From: Hymenoscyphus infarciens
Taxonomy: Eukaryota; Ascomycota; Leotiomycetes; Helotiales; Helotiaceae
Length of the DNA: 64,000 nt
Assembly (NCBI GenBank): GCA_001414345.1
Contig: LLCB01000148.1
Coordinates: 124,001 to 188,000, forward strand
Reading direction: 5' to 3'
Numbering within the stretch: the first letter of the stretch is position 1; every line of letters begins with the position of its first letter. Under the pieces are notes generated by a model. That model saw only the letters and a list, made by a program, of their open reading frames with translations. It ran no database searches and was not told the DNA's origin. This document shows, piece by piece, positions 1-9,994 of this stretch. Both the position numbers and the translations under genes were made by a program.

Positions 1-1036
1 TAGTAGCGGGTTTCGTAAGAACGCATCCCCAACTGCTGTACTGACTAGAAAGCCTCTCCGAAACAGGCAGTTACAGTTCAAAGATCTCGAGCCGCTTTAA
101 TTTGGAGGGTATTCAGTTGTTTCCACTCCTCCTCAGCTCCTGGCACCCCGCATGGTAAGATTGGACCAGCCTTAAGGGCCGCATTGAAAAGCAATTAAGA
201 CATTTCAATTGCAGAACCATGTATCAAAGTAAATATTCGACGAAAGGATCATGTACTTGAAGTCCTAGAACAACCTTATCAAGTAAGTTATAAGGCTTAG
301 AATACTAAGGAGCAACGAAATCTTAGTATCCCAAACCTTCCGCGTGATCAATTCAATTACTCTTGGTATATCTTTTTACATGCGCACCGTGCAACAATGA
401 GAGACTGTTCCACATCTACTTCTTGGGTTTGCTTGGTTCAAGTAAAAATGACAAACAACGAGGGGAAAGAAGTGGAAAGCCCTTCAGCGAATTGAGGTCA
501 AAAACCAGCACGCGCGGGTGCAGGTGGTCTCTTCCCAAAAAGAAATCTTGGCGCTGAAGAGCTCCCCGAGAAACCCCGTACCGCAACCCACTTATGAAGG
601 TTGGCACCTTGCATCCGTACATCTACAGTAGAGAAGTGAGAATATTCCCATCCACTTTGGTCTTATCAGATCATCTCTTTGGCTTAAATGATTCGGAACA
701 CTTGTCCTAATAGCGCGACAAGAGCTCAAAAACCATCCCACTCGGTACTTGGCGCAGGGAACAACTCTTCCTCGTTCCATATCACCTCCCTCACTTGAGG
801 AATCCGAGGTCGGGTAAATTTTGGCAAAGCTAGAATGCCCAATAAACTTGAGCAAAACGTGGGTTGAAGGATGTCCACGAGAAACGGGTAGGAATCCAGC
901 GGCAACCTACCCTCAAAAGCATGTCTTCAACACCACACCACCCTTTTCCGAAAAGGATTAAGCGACAATCCAATCGACAGACACCCCACCATCCACACAA
1001 GGAAAGCCATCGAACGACTCGAAAACCAATTTCAAA
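1..1036. other. intergenic, no gene seen
   Basis: Base composition is normal. The short ORFs on both strands have no recognisable protein content and no convincing exon structure. The last 150 bases may be the 5' leader of the decayed transporter that follows. Confidence 0.5.
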
Positions 1037-1794
1037 ATGGACGAAGAAGCTGTTGCTGGGGAAAGTCCGAACCCACCTTCCGATGCCGTCAAAATACCTT
1101 GGTCTTATAAGATATTTGCCCTCGTTTGCATCGTCGGTTTCTCCATAGGAACAAAATGGACGCCAGCGTCACTTGAACCACTCAAAAGTACGCTTCGAAA
1201 GTACCTCGGTATTACGAACCCACAATTTGGACTTATTTCTTCCGCTGATACAGTCGTTAACTCAATATGGCCAATTGTTGGAGGCCTTTGTCTTGATTGG
1301 TTTGGGTGTCATCGTACTCTGCTGTACATCAGTCATTCTTGTTGGAACGGTGCTCGCAGCTCTGGGAATTACATTGGGAACATGGCGATTGTTGGTTGCC
1401 GGACACGTTATTAAGATTACGGTCCCGACGCAGACGATGGCTTAGCTCGCCGCCATCCGCCTACGCCGTTCCAAGTATATATTTTATGCAAGATGGAACC
1501 GAAGGAGGTGGTTATGGTCCTGTTTTTAAGCTTGCGATGGGTCTGAAGGGTTGGGCTTTCGTTCTCGGCCTGACGTATATCTTCGTGGATTGGAGGTTTC
1601 TTGGAAGCGGTATGACTTTGACGAGGACTAAGAGGCGGGAGGAGGAGGATGGAATTGCTGCTAGTGGAACGCAGAGCGAAGAGAATCTGACAAAGCGGGA
1701 GGTCAAGCCGTGGGTGACCCGTGTTGGTTCGGCTTTATTGGGAGCTATGTTGGTCACAGCCTGGGTTTTATTGTTCAAGTATCTTGCCACATGA
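1037..1794 (+). pseudogene. MFS transporter remnant, internally deleted and frameshifted
   Basis: The first part (1037 to about 1305) reads as the N-terminus of a fungal major facilitator superfamily transporter: a short hydrophilic leader, TM1, then the motif ASLEPLKSTLRKYLGIT followed by QFGLISSADTVVNSIWP. Near 1305-1312 the homologous reading moves to another frame (hydrophobic stretch ending WRLLVAGHV near 1410). From about 1512 to 1794 a third frame gives a typical C-terminus (GLKGWAFVLGLTYIFVDWRFLG, in shorter matching pieces, then a last TM helix). Roughly 250 codons remain, where the family usually has 450-550, and TM5-TM10 are absent. I infer a frameshift plus an internal deletion, so no working transporter. 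Introns cannot explain the missing middle because the DNA between the two halves is too short to hold it. Confidence 0.7.
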
Positions 1795-2401
1795 AGGAGT
1801 GTACCAGATGTTTGTTAGAATATATTCTGATTGAATAGAATAATGCTGAGTGTATTGATGTAAAATAGACGGCGTCCTTACCAGCTGAGTCGTACGGTTT
1901 TGTGAACTTGTTTCCCAAAATCCAATGATACCCCGCCATACCAGAACGTCTCCTTCCGCTCCTCGTCCTATCCTTTGAATACGCAAGATATTGCCACCAT
2001 AGCTTGTCCATTCAATGATGATTGCAATCCCAATTGTCATCGGCGACTGTAGTCGAAGTTAGAGGGAATAATAACGCAGGTGTGTTTGCGAAGCGTATGC
2101 GACGGACGTTGAGACGCGAGATTGAGGTCGCAATCATAAGATTTGGGTCGTATTCGTGCGCAATCATCAACAGAGCGTAACGAGATGCCGTGCTTTTTCC
2201 ATTCTGTTGCGCCATGTTTTCCCGTGAAAAATTGGCACTCAAGTAGGTGGTTGCCGTTGCAAAGTGACGGAGCTGGTTACCGCTGGTTGTACTCCGTATC
2301 TCGGCCGCCAAGCCTCTTTCAGCCCCACACAGGAGTTGAATCATCTTTTACACTATTAAGCACTATCCGGCCATCCAAAGCATCGGCTTTAGAAACCCAC
2401 G
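1795..2401. other. intergenic between MFS remnant and tRNA
   Basis: No protein gene is seen. The ORFs here overlap on both strands and look random. The DNA just upstream of the tRNA shows no obvious TATA box. Confidence 0.45.
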
Positions 2402-2437
2402 GGTGTTGTGGTCTAGCGGTATGATTCTCGCTTAGGG

Positions 2438-2456
2438 CTAACCCTATGTTACAACT
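2438..2456 (+). other. canonical tRNA intron (position 37/38)
   Basis: The 19-nt insert lies one base 3' of the anticodon, the standard eukaryotic nuclear tRNA intron site. It includes CCCT, complementary to AGGG of the anticodon loop. The exact ends could shift by one base. Confidence 0.8.
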
Positions 2457-2472
2457 TGCGAGAGGTCCCCGG

Positions 2473-2523
2473 GTAAGTTACATTGACTTTCCCTTTCACC
2501 ACCCAATTCTAATAAACTTTCAG
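2473..2523 (+). other. GT-AG spliceosomal-type intron inside the tRNA T arm
   Basis: The 51-nt segment begins GTAAGT, has CTAATAAAC as a candidate branch site near 2509-2517, and ends TTTCAG. These are the signals of a short Pezizomycotina pre-mRNA intron, and the length is typical of one. Exact GT-AG excision restores a perfect 5-bp T stem and a 7-nt T loop, so the boundaries are supported both by splice signals and by tRNA structure. The segment separates GG from TTCAATCCC and so breaks the B box. It has no similarity to a bulge-helix-bulge tRNA intron that I can see. Confidence 0.75.
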
Positions 2524-2559
2524 TTCAATCCCGGGCAACGCCCAATCATTATGATTCTC

Positions 2560-2573
2560 TTTTTGCCCTTTTT
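2560..2573 (+). terminator. candidate RNA polymerase III terminator
   Basis: Two T5 runs (2560-2564 and 2569-2573) start 17 bases after the mature 3' end of the tRNA, and a T7 run follows. This is the usual Pol III stop signal and distance. Confidence 0.65.
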
Positions 2574-2932
2574 GGTGTTTTTTTGGAAGGTTGTGGAGCT
2601 GGAAGTTTATGTCTGGTAACACTATTTCCTTTACCTACCTCTCGCCTCTCATACTTCTTCGTTGATTTCAAAGACGACAAGCTTCTAATCAAGACTCTTT
2701 CTATTTCCAACACTATTCTGTGAGGGTTTTCTTCTTTTGTAGCCGCCATAAGTTTTTATACCACTCTACTCAACAGCTTATTGCCAACTACCAGTTGAGG
2801 TAGTGGGTAAATGAATTGTATCAGTTCACGGTGGTTATACGACTTTTTCTTTTGACCTTCTTCACCCCAAAACCCTACAATAGGAGAGACGATTTGTAAG
2901 CTTCTGGTCCCGGTGAATAATCCTCCGATGAA
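2574..2932. other. intergenic between tRNA and hAT element
   Basis: I see no gene. The only ORFs are short, and one runs into the transposon end at 2941. Confidence 0.45.
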
Positions 2933-2940
2933 ATTATTCA

Positions 2941-3832
2941 CAGTGTTTTGGGTTTCCCCGCCTAATCTGTTATCCTATCCTTCCTTAACGATCCTTCTCC
3001 TTCCTACCTCTATTTTAAGGCTATCCCGCCTAATCCTATCCTAATATATCACTTCTCCTAGCCACTCTGATCCTATTCCAAAATTTATTCCGCCTATCCT
3101 TTCCTATCCAAGGTATCAGGGTAGCCTTTCCTAGCCTATAGGGGAGGCTAGGCAGAGTATATACCAGCCTCAAATATATTATTTGTAGTATTATTAGTGG
3201 ATTTAGTGCCACTTAAGAAAAGCATGTAATATTAGTCTCCAATCGGTACCTAAAAACAGGGGTTTTACCATAGTACTTAGTCCCAGGCGTAACAGTCCAT
3301 AACGGGGCCTTCTAAATAAACCCTGCTTTACTAGGTCCCGCTATAGACTAATTCGCCTAGGACGAAGTAAATCAAGTACCTAGTAGAGCACTTAATTTAG
3401 TACCGTTTACTCCTATAAGCCCTCGTATTTAAGCCTCAACCAGTTCCTAATATAATAGAAGCAACTCAGTGCCTCTAAGCATAGATTATTATAGACCGAA
3501 AGTTATAAGGGAAGTAGAGATTTAATAATATTATTATTTTTAATACTTCTTAAATTAATCTATAATATTAGTACTTTTTATTACTTTTTGCTTATTTTAA
3601 TATTTTTTACTTATATACTTCCTATTCTATCCTATCCTCCCTAGCACCTCTCCTTACCTAGCCCCCTCTTTTAGTCTTCCTTACCTCTCCTATCTAAATT
3701 TAGTATCTCTCCTACCTAATTCAGCCTAGCCTATAAGTGAAATTAGCCTATCCTCTCCTTTCCTAATAGAGAGGGGTAGCCTATCCTCTCCGGAGTGCTA
3801 GGCTGACCAAGGCGGGGAAAGCCAAAACACTG
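2941..3832. mobile_element. non-autonomous hAT element with 8-bp target duplication
   Basis: The ends are inverted repeats of about 23 bp starting CAGTGTTTTGG, followed by one mismatch and then TTTCCCCGCC. They flank 892 bp with no long ORF. The identical 8-mer ATTATTCA lies immediately outside both ends (2933-2940 and 3833-3840). An 8-bp duplication together with a CAGTG terminus is the signature of the hAT superfamily. The interior is rich in CCTATCC- and TAGCC-like short repeats, as in subterminal transposase-binding arrays. With no transposase it would depend on a source elsewhere. The intact duplication and similar ends suggest a fairly recent insertion with little RIP. Confidence 0.9.
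3272..3370. mobile_element. palindromic MITE-like repeat, copy A (nested in hAT element)
   Basis: About 100 bp whose two ends are inverted repeats of the form TACTTAGTCCCAGGCG / CGCCTAGGACGAAGTA. The whole unit is closely similar to the reverse complement of 18442-18542, so it is a dispersed repeat. It lies inside the hAT element and was therefore either inserted into it or captured by an ancestor of it. No coding capacity. Confidence 0.75.
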
Positions 3833-3840
3833 ATTATTCA

Positions 3841-4328
3841 AAAGCCATCGGTGTAAACTTGTCTGACTCGAATTTTGAGGTGAATTGATTTACAATAGAC
3901 AATATCATAAAAGAGGTGGCTCTAGATGGATAACAAAGAGGCAGTGAATAGCTCGTTATTCCAATTTTGTAGTACTTGCGAGATTTTGATTTTTCTCCAA
4001 AAAAGGGTTCATAATGTTAATTGTCCTAGTCCTAGAGAGTTGGAATAGCGAGAGAGGTAGAAACCAGAGTGTTTGATGTCGCTTCTACCCGCCATTTGGA
4101 ATACGGTGAATGGCCATACCACCCAAGATAGCCCTCGCTTAATCTTGAGACCTCTAGATACATTCAACGAAAACTGGCGCGTAAAGATCGGCTAAATAAT
4201 TTATGACACTAACGTCATATTGATAGCGTGATAGTATTAGGGCACGCTCGGCCGTTTTCTTCGACGCAAGTATCAACAACAACCACCGCCGCGCCACGGC
4301 CCAAAGCCTCATCTGCTGCTTTGCAACC
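3841..4328. other. intergenic, probable promoter of the next gene
   Basis: No ORF of interest. It is the only space upstream of the gene starting at 4329 and would include its promoter and 5' leader. Confidence 0.45.
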
Positions 4329-5443
4329 ATGCCTCCCAAATCAGGAAAGCCAGAAAAGGCAGAAAGATTTTCGCGCGGCATCATCAAGAACACGGCCAAG
4401 AAGATCTCCAAGATCACACCCAGGCATACTCCAAAGAGCACTCCTAGGAACACACCGATAAACACCCCCAAGAGCGCTTCGGCCGAAATTGCCAACAACA
4501 CTCCGGGACCTGACGGAAAGGGTCAATGGCCTTTATTCGAGGGTTTGAAGACAGTGCAAATTGACAACGATCCATACGCACAACATAACATGCAGGATCT
4601 AAATCAACGCCCAACGAGAGTCTACCAAAGTTACGGACCTTCTTTCAGGCCTACTCATCCATACGCTCAACCATACGCCCGACCATACCCTCAACAATAT
4701 ATTCCATATATTCCAGTTGTAAGTCTCAGCATACTCTCCAAACTAGCTCGAGTTGAGGTGTAACCATTCTATAGCGACAAGCCCCCAAATTGGAGCCATA
4801 TACGATGTCCTCTCTCGCGCAACCAATCCCATCTGATCCCAGAAACGGCCCGATCGACATGATGTACAACGTCTATCAAGCGAAGATTCGAAACTTGGAG
4901 GAGGAGGTAATGAAGTTGCAACGCGAAAAAGAAGAGATCCAGAAGTCCAAAGACGAGGTTTGTTATACTGCATTGATGGTTTATGGAGCTGTGCTAATTT
5001 GAAATAGCTCATCGAGGAATTCCAAAAGGTTTCAGCTTTGGTTGATGTCGCGCTGGGAGCCAAGGTGGGTAATCTCTATGTTCTTTTTCCCTCTTTCAGG
5101 TTGTTCCGGGAGGATTAAGACACCCCCTTTTCCTCAAACCCCTCACTTCCTCTTCTCATACCTCTCTTTTTGGTTCATTTTCCTCAAAGATACTTCTAGA
5201 AAGGGCAATACTGACTCCGCGATCGTCCACAGGTTGAACGACGAATCGGACGAAAGTGAACATGCGAATCTAGGTAATGGGTTGGGAGGATTGGGTACTA
5301 TACAGACGACATCTTTTAGACTACCAACTGCACCAAGAGTACTCGACATCCGTTTCGTGGTCGCCGCTTCGCCGACATATTTGTTCTTTTGCGCATGTAC
5401 TTTTGTCTGCCTGCAACGACAATCACGTCGAAGTTCTCAGTGA
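4329..5443 (+). CDS. hypothetical protein with TP-rich repeats and a coiled coil
   Basis: Four exons are proposed: 4329-4718, 4775-4957, 5008-5064 and 5204-5443. All are joined in phase 0 with GT-AG introns, giving 289 aa. The N-terminus is basic and carries a degenerate TPxxTPxx repeat (ITPRHTPKSTPRNTPINTPKS, in pieces, residues about 29-50) resembling phosphorylation-site-rich linkers. Residues about 95-130 are rich in Pro/Tyr (YAQPYARPYPQQY). Exons 2-3 encode a Leu/Glu/Lys coiled coil (NLEEEVMKLQREKEEIQKSKDE). The first three exons are the better-supported part. The last exon and its splice acceptor are less certain, and the hydrophobic C-terminal tail may be misread. I do not recognise the family, and no function is proposed. 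Confidence 0.55.
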
Positions 5444-6655
5444 ATATGGCATTCCCAATATAGACTTGAAAGCAGATACTTCACTCAAAAATCGCTCTTT
5501 ATTTCTCCGTACTTGTGTCACCCCTCCCAAAAACCTTCAAGCATCATTTTTCCAACATCATCACTCTATGAATTACGCCACCAGAGTGTAATTAACTCGC
5601 GTCGTCGGCTCGTGAAAGCGGAACACAACTTGGTATTCTCTTTAAAGTAGTTTTGCTTTGTACAATTAAGCTATAGCAGTCTTTAAATGTTGTCGCTCGC
5701 TGATATGATGATATCAGAAGCAACACGGTCCCCTTTTGGAGAGTAAAGCTGAAGTTGGGGAAGTTGAAAGTCCTTTTCAAGGCAACGACGCAAGAGTTTA
5801 ACTGATCCCTATAAGTCCTCATGGGTGTTGTGATCTTGAATCGGAGGATTTTTGTGAGCAAGACATGTTCCCCAAGAGCTTCCACTGTTTTCAAATCTCA
5901 AAATTTCACCATATTCTTTGATATGATCCCTCATGCCATCTCGTGTAACCCTTATGGATGGTTCTCCCCAGGCAGGAAAGGGTTCTTCCCAGTGTGGTTT
6001 CAATGCCCATTCATTGATCCATGGCAGATATTTCCATCCCTGTTATGCACATGCGCGACAGAGAAACACCTCCTCCCACGAACCTGTTGAGTAGTCAGAG
6101 TAAGGAGTTCGGATGACTACTGTATATAGGAATTGACGCGGGTAATTGGTGATTGCGGGCTCTTCCCAAACGGGGGGGGGTTACGCAGAGCAAATAGAAC
6201 ATCACTGCACAAAAATCAAGTAATCACTCGCAGCGGTAGGCTTCGCAAGCGCCAATCAAACACCTCGCCTCTATAACAATACAATACGAGATAACAGCCA
6301 TTAGAAACGAAATCCCGTATTGTTATACAATATTGGATATTGTGCCGCAAACGATAACTAACCCCACTAAGAATATGACTCACACACGAAAACACCTTCC
6401 TCATCGGGACAAATAGCAAGAGACGAGCAGCACCATACTTGGCTCAATCGCAAAAGGCATATACCTGCACCATAAACGTGCTTGAAATACGTGAAACGGT
6501 GGGATCTTTGGAAGTCTCTCATTGCTATCCCTCATTGGTGACATCCCGAATACAGACTTATAAACACCAAGACTTCCAGACATGAACCAAAAGTCAAGTA
6601 AAGAAGAAGAAAAGAGAAAGTAGATCCGATCACCAGTTTGCAAACACTTGCAAGT
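5444..6655. other. intergenic, no gene seen
   Basis: Short overlapping ORFs only. A G9 run lies near 6172-6180. The last few hundred bases should contain the promoter and 5' leader of the O-methyltransferase at 6656. Confidence 0.45.
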
Positions 6656-8154
6656 ATGGCTTCGTCCAGAATCCTCGAACTCTCGAAAATAATCTCCGCA
6701 AATACCGAGAAAATCAACACATACTTACACGAAAAAGAACTACCACAACCTTCATTTGAAGAAAATGCCCCCCTCAAAGTCCTCCCTGACGGATCTCCCG
6801 CCGAACTTGAACAAGCTCGTATTGAAGCAGTAGAAGCAAGCACAGAACTCCAACAATTATTGCAAGGCCCAGACTCGCTTCTTACGCCCACGGTACTCCC
6901 TTCCCCCCCCCCAAGCAAGATATTTTCAAGACATGGGGACTAACCATAACTCAACGGGAAAAAAGATAAACCCCACAGCCCTAACAGCAATTTCTCAACT
7001 CAAAATTGCCACCAAAGTTCCTCTCAATGGCGAAATCTCATTCCTAGATCTCGCTGAAAAATGTGGCATCAACGAGCATGATTTGAGACGTATCATTCGA
7101 TATGCGATTTCCCACCATAGGATCTTTCAAGAACCCAGGAAAGGAATTGTTTCACATTCCACAGCTTCGAGAAGGTTGGCGGAGAGTCAGATTTTGCAGA
7201 TGATTGTGGGGTTGAGTGTTGACGAGGTTTGGCCTGCTCAGGCTAGGGTTAGTTTTCCACTCTTAAAAATGAGAAATTATGGCTGATGAGGAGCAGACTG
7301 TTGATGCGTTGAGGAAGTTTGAGAAGAGCCAGGAACCTAATGCTTCTGTGAGTCCCACTGAGAACGAGAAAGAAGGCTCAAAATTCTGAGCTAAGGAGTA
7401 TCAAAGGGTTTTGCACTTGCAAATAATACAGATCTCCCATTTTATGAGTTCCTAGGACAATACCCCGAACGCGCAAAGAGATTTGGAGGTGCCATGTCCT
7501 CCTCGAGCACAGCTGGACTTCAAGCACTTGTAGATAAGTTTCCATGGTCATCCCTACCAGAACACGGAGTGGTAGTTGACCTCGGCGGATCACAGGGTCA
7601 CGTCAGCGCATTTGTAGCTGAGGCAATCCCTTCTTTGAAATTCGTCGTCCAAGATTTGCCAGAGGTCATTTCAGATACTGATTCCACGTATCGAATTCCG
7701 GATTCCCTCGCTGAAAGAGTAACACTCATGAGCCACAGCTTCTTCACGCCACAGCCAGTGAGAGATGTAGATGCTGTTCTCATTCGATATATATTCCACA
7801 ACTGGTCAGATGAATACTGCACCCGGATATTGAGGAACCTGATACCAGGTCTCAAACCCGGTGCGAAGATTGTGATTCAGGATCATTTGATGCCAGAACC
7901 TAAGACACTATCATTGGCAAAAGAGAAAGATCTCAGGTATGGACCAAGCTTCAATATTTCTTTGTAATGAAATTCTGACAGAGCTTAGGGCTATGGATAT
8001 GATCATGCTCTCATTGTTCAATTCTCGGGAAAGAGAAGGAGATCATTGGAAAGAATTAGTTCAGAAAGCTGATCCAAGATTTAAGTTTGAGAGTGCTGTG
8101 AGGCAAGCTGAAGATTCTCCATCAGGTGTTATCGTTGTAACCTGGCGAGGATGA
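6656..8154 (+). CDS. COMT-type O-methyltransferase
   Basis: SAM-dependent O-methyltransferase of the plant-COMT-like fungal family (PF00891), whose members methylate hydroxyls on polyketide, phenolic or other secondary-metabolite substrates. Proposed exons are 6656-6892, 6966-7247, 7297-7347, 7407-7936 and 7989-8154. Their total is exactly 422 codons (421 aa), the family's usual length. The N-terminal part is the helical dimerisation/winged-helix region (ALTAISQLKIATKVPL, then CGINEHDLRRIIRYAISH). The SAM-binding glycine motif VVDLGGSQGHVSAFVAEA is at about 7571-7624, followed by VVQDLPEV. The motif FHNWSDEYC (near 7795-7820) carries the expected catalytic-base histidine, followed by LKPGAKIVIQDHLMPE. 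The first intron has a weak donor (GTACTC) and a C10 run but restores the frame. No polyketide or peptide synthase is seen nearby, so the substrate is unknown. Confidence 0.88.
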
Positions 8155-9994
8155 ACCGACGATGTATGCTGTGAACTCAACCTTTTAAGCGAATACGTTG
8201 GCGAGGTTGCTAGATGTGTTTGAGGGAAAGACCAGAATGTTTTGCTGAATATGACACTTTATGGGTTATTTTCAATTTGTAGTTAGCAAAACATGATTTT
8301 ATATCTTTTTTTACCAGAACACTACATTCTCTAATGTTGTTGGATGTATAATTCACGCGTAGTCCAAACAGTAGGAGAATTTATTAGATGAGCTGTCAAT
8401 CTCCCCCGGAATCGTTGGAGTCAACATTGGGGTTGGGACCTGAATCTCCTGGTTCAACCCTGCAACATTGAGGAGTCGAACTTGGCCAAATCTTCTGAGA
8501 TCCTATGGGCTGGCGTTCCTGTTGGGTCCGGATTAGGAAGTCAGCGCCATTCGCTACCGTGAGGTCGGGATCCAGGAAACCTCTTCGAAGTTACCCCCAA
8601 GAATGGTGACAGATTGAGGTCAATATTGCGGTGGCTGAAGGCTGCAACTTTTCAACCTTACGAGTAAAACATGGCGTTGGTCGAGATCAAGAAATCGATA
8701 GAAATACGAGGGTTCGAGGTGCTCGTCTCGTTTTCGTTGGTGTTGCCCCTTCCCGATACCTCACCATCCCGAGGATCGCGGTTCATCTCACGGGCCGTAG
8801 GACGGGAGGCATTGGACGGTTTTCGGGAGGTCTGACAATTTTTCCCTGTTGTTGCCCGTGTCTTGAACATAGAAAAAGCAGCCTCCCATTGAAATCTCCA
8901 GGTCAATGTTCTTCCTGTGATGTGTGTGATGGCAAGATGGCATCTTGACAAGGTGATCCGCGGCGATTTCCATATGACAGAATCCCAAGGGTGTGGTTTT
9001 GGGAACTGGTTCCACCACCAACACTTCCCCCCTTCTGCTCTGACTATCACCCCGAAATGGAGAGACTGTTCTTTTTGCATCTTGCAGATTCGTATCCTGC
9101 ACCATGCAAGTATGCATGATGTGACAACATCCGAAATAAAGTAGAAGACCAGCCCCGGGGACACAACCCGTTCGAGGGGAACTGCTGCCGGTAGCACGGA
9201 ATTGAAAGAAAGGATGAAGGCGTATAAAAACAAACTGGCGATTCCTCAGCCGCTCACGCCTTGTCGGCGAGCCGCATTGAAGCCCAATCACACGCCAACT
9301 GGGGTTTTTGTTCCTTTCACGGCCAACCGCGTACGTCTCGACACAACGGGGGTACGAGATGTTGGGATTTTGTGAGAGATCGAAGGTACGTACTGCGTGT
9401 TTCGGACCACGTTGTGTGGATACTTTCAATGTGATTTGAAGAATCAGGTCAGGAAAGAGGTGGTTGACGCACGTCATCGTCAGAGGCTGCACGGCCCACG
9501 AAAACGTAAGGACAATAATATTCAAAATAATATTAAATAAGTAAATAAAACAAAATAAAAATAAAGAATAACAACAAATGCGTTGGAAAGGGGTATCAAT
9601 TTGCCCTTGAACACAGGCAAATATGAAGCTGAATCATCTTCATACTGGTTAGAAGTGCGGAGAAGTCTGGAGAAGGGTGACTCAGCCAAAGACTCGGCGA
9701 AAATGAGTCGCATCGACTCATTCTGAGAATTGCCGCCAATTGCCACTGATATCAAAACTCAACTACATCTCGTGAGAATTAATTGCCCTCATTTGGGATT
9801 TATGATTTATATCAGGTTTCTCTGTCCTCCTCAGCAATTACCAATCCTTTCATATCGATTGTATCAAGATCCAGGCCCTCTCGTCGACCGCCATTGACAG
9901 GCATCTCTCACGCACACCTACCCACCTACCCACCAGACCAGGGACCCCATCACCACAACACCTCAACCACAACAAACTCTCCACTATCACAATC
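8155..9994. other. intergenic, no gene seen
   Basis: The longest ORF (minus strand, 8788-9525) has no recognisable domain or realistic composition. A short A/T-rich patch lies at 9520-9575. The 5' leader of the zinc-finger gene probably occupies the final 200 bases, which are C/A-rich. Confidence 0.45.

Larger units (their letters stand above)
2402..2543 (+). tRNA. tRNA-Pro(AGG) gene with two introns
   Basis: Folding by eye gives a full cloverleaf. The acceptor stem 2402-2408 pairs with 2536-2542 (one G-U), the discriminator is C2543, and U8/G9 are 2409-2410. The D arm is 2411-2425. The anticodon stem 2427-2431 pairs with 2458-2462, and the anticodon AGG is 2434-2436, which assigns proline. 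A 19-nt intron (2438-2456) sits at the canonical 37/38 position and contains CCCT, able to pair with the anticodon as tRNA introns usually do. A second insertion, 2473-2523, lies exactly between positions 53 and 54. With it removed, T stem CCCGG (2468-2472) pairs perfectly with CCGGG (2531-2535) around loop TTCAATC. A-box sequence is present, the B box is split by the second insertion, and T runs lie downstream. It may be a functional gene with an unusual intron or a tRNA locus disrupted by an intron-like insertion. Confidence 0.88.

Noticed and set aside
2468..2543. reading the tRNA T arm without removing the insert
   Set aside because: A stem using GGG of 2471-2473 gives a mismatch at 51-63; only exact GT-AG removal gives full pairing.
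6893..6965. frameshift at the C10 run in the O-methyltransferase
   Set aside because: A 73-nt GT-AG intron with a CTAAC branch candidate restores the frame and the full model closes at 422 codons, so a broken gene is not needed.
8788..9525. 245-codon minus-strand ORF
   Set aside because: Length alone is not enough; no motif, no membrane or signal pattern, and an overlapping alternative ORF of similar quality exists.
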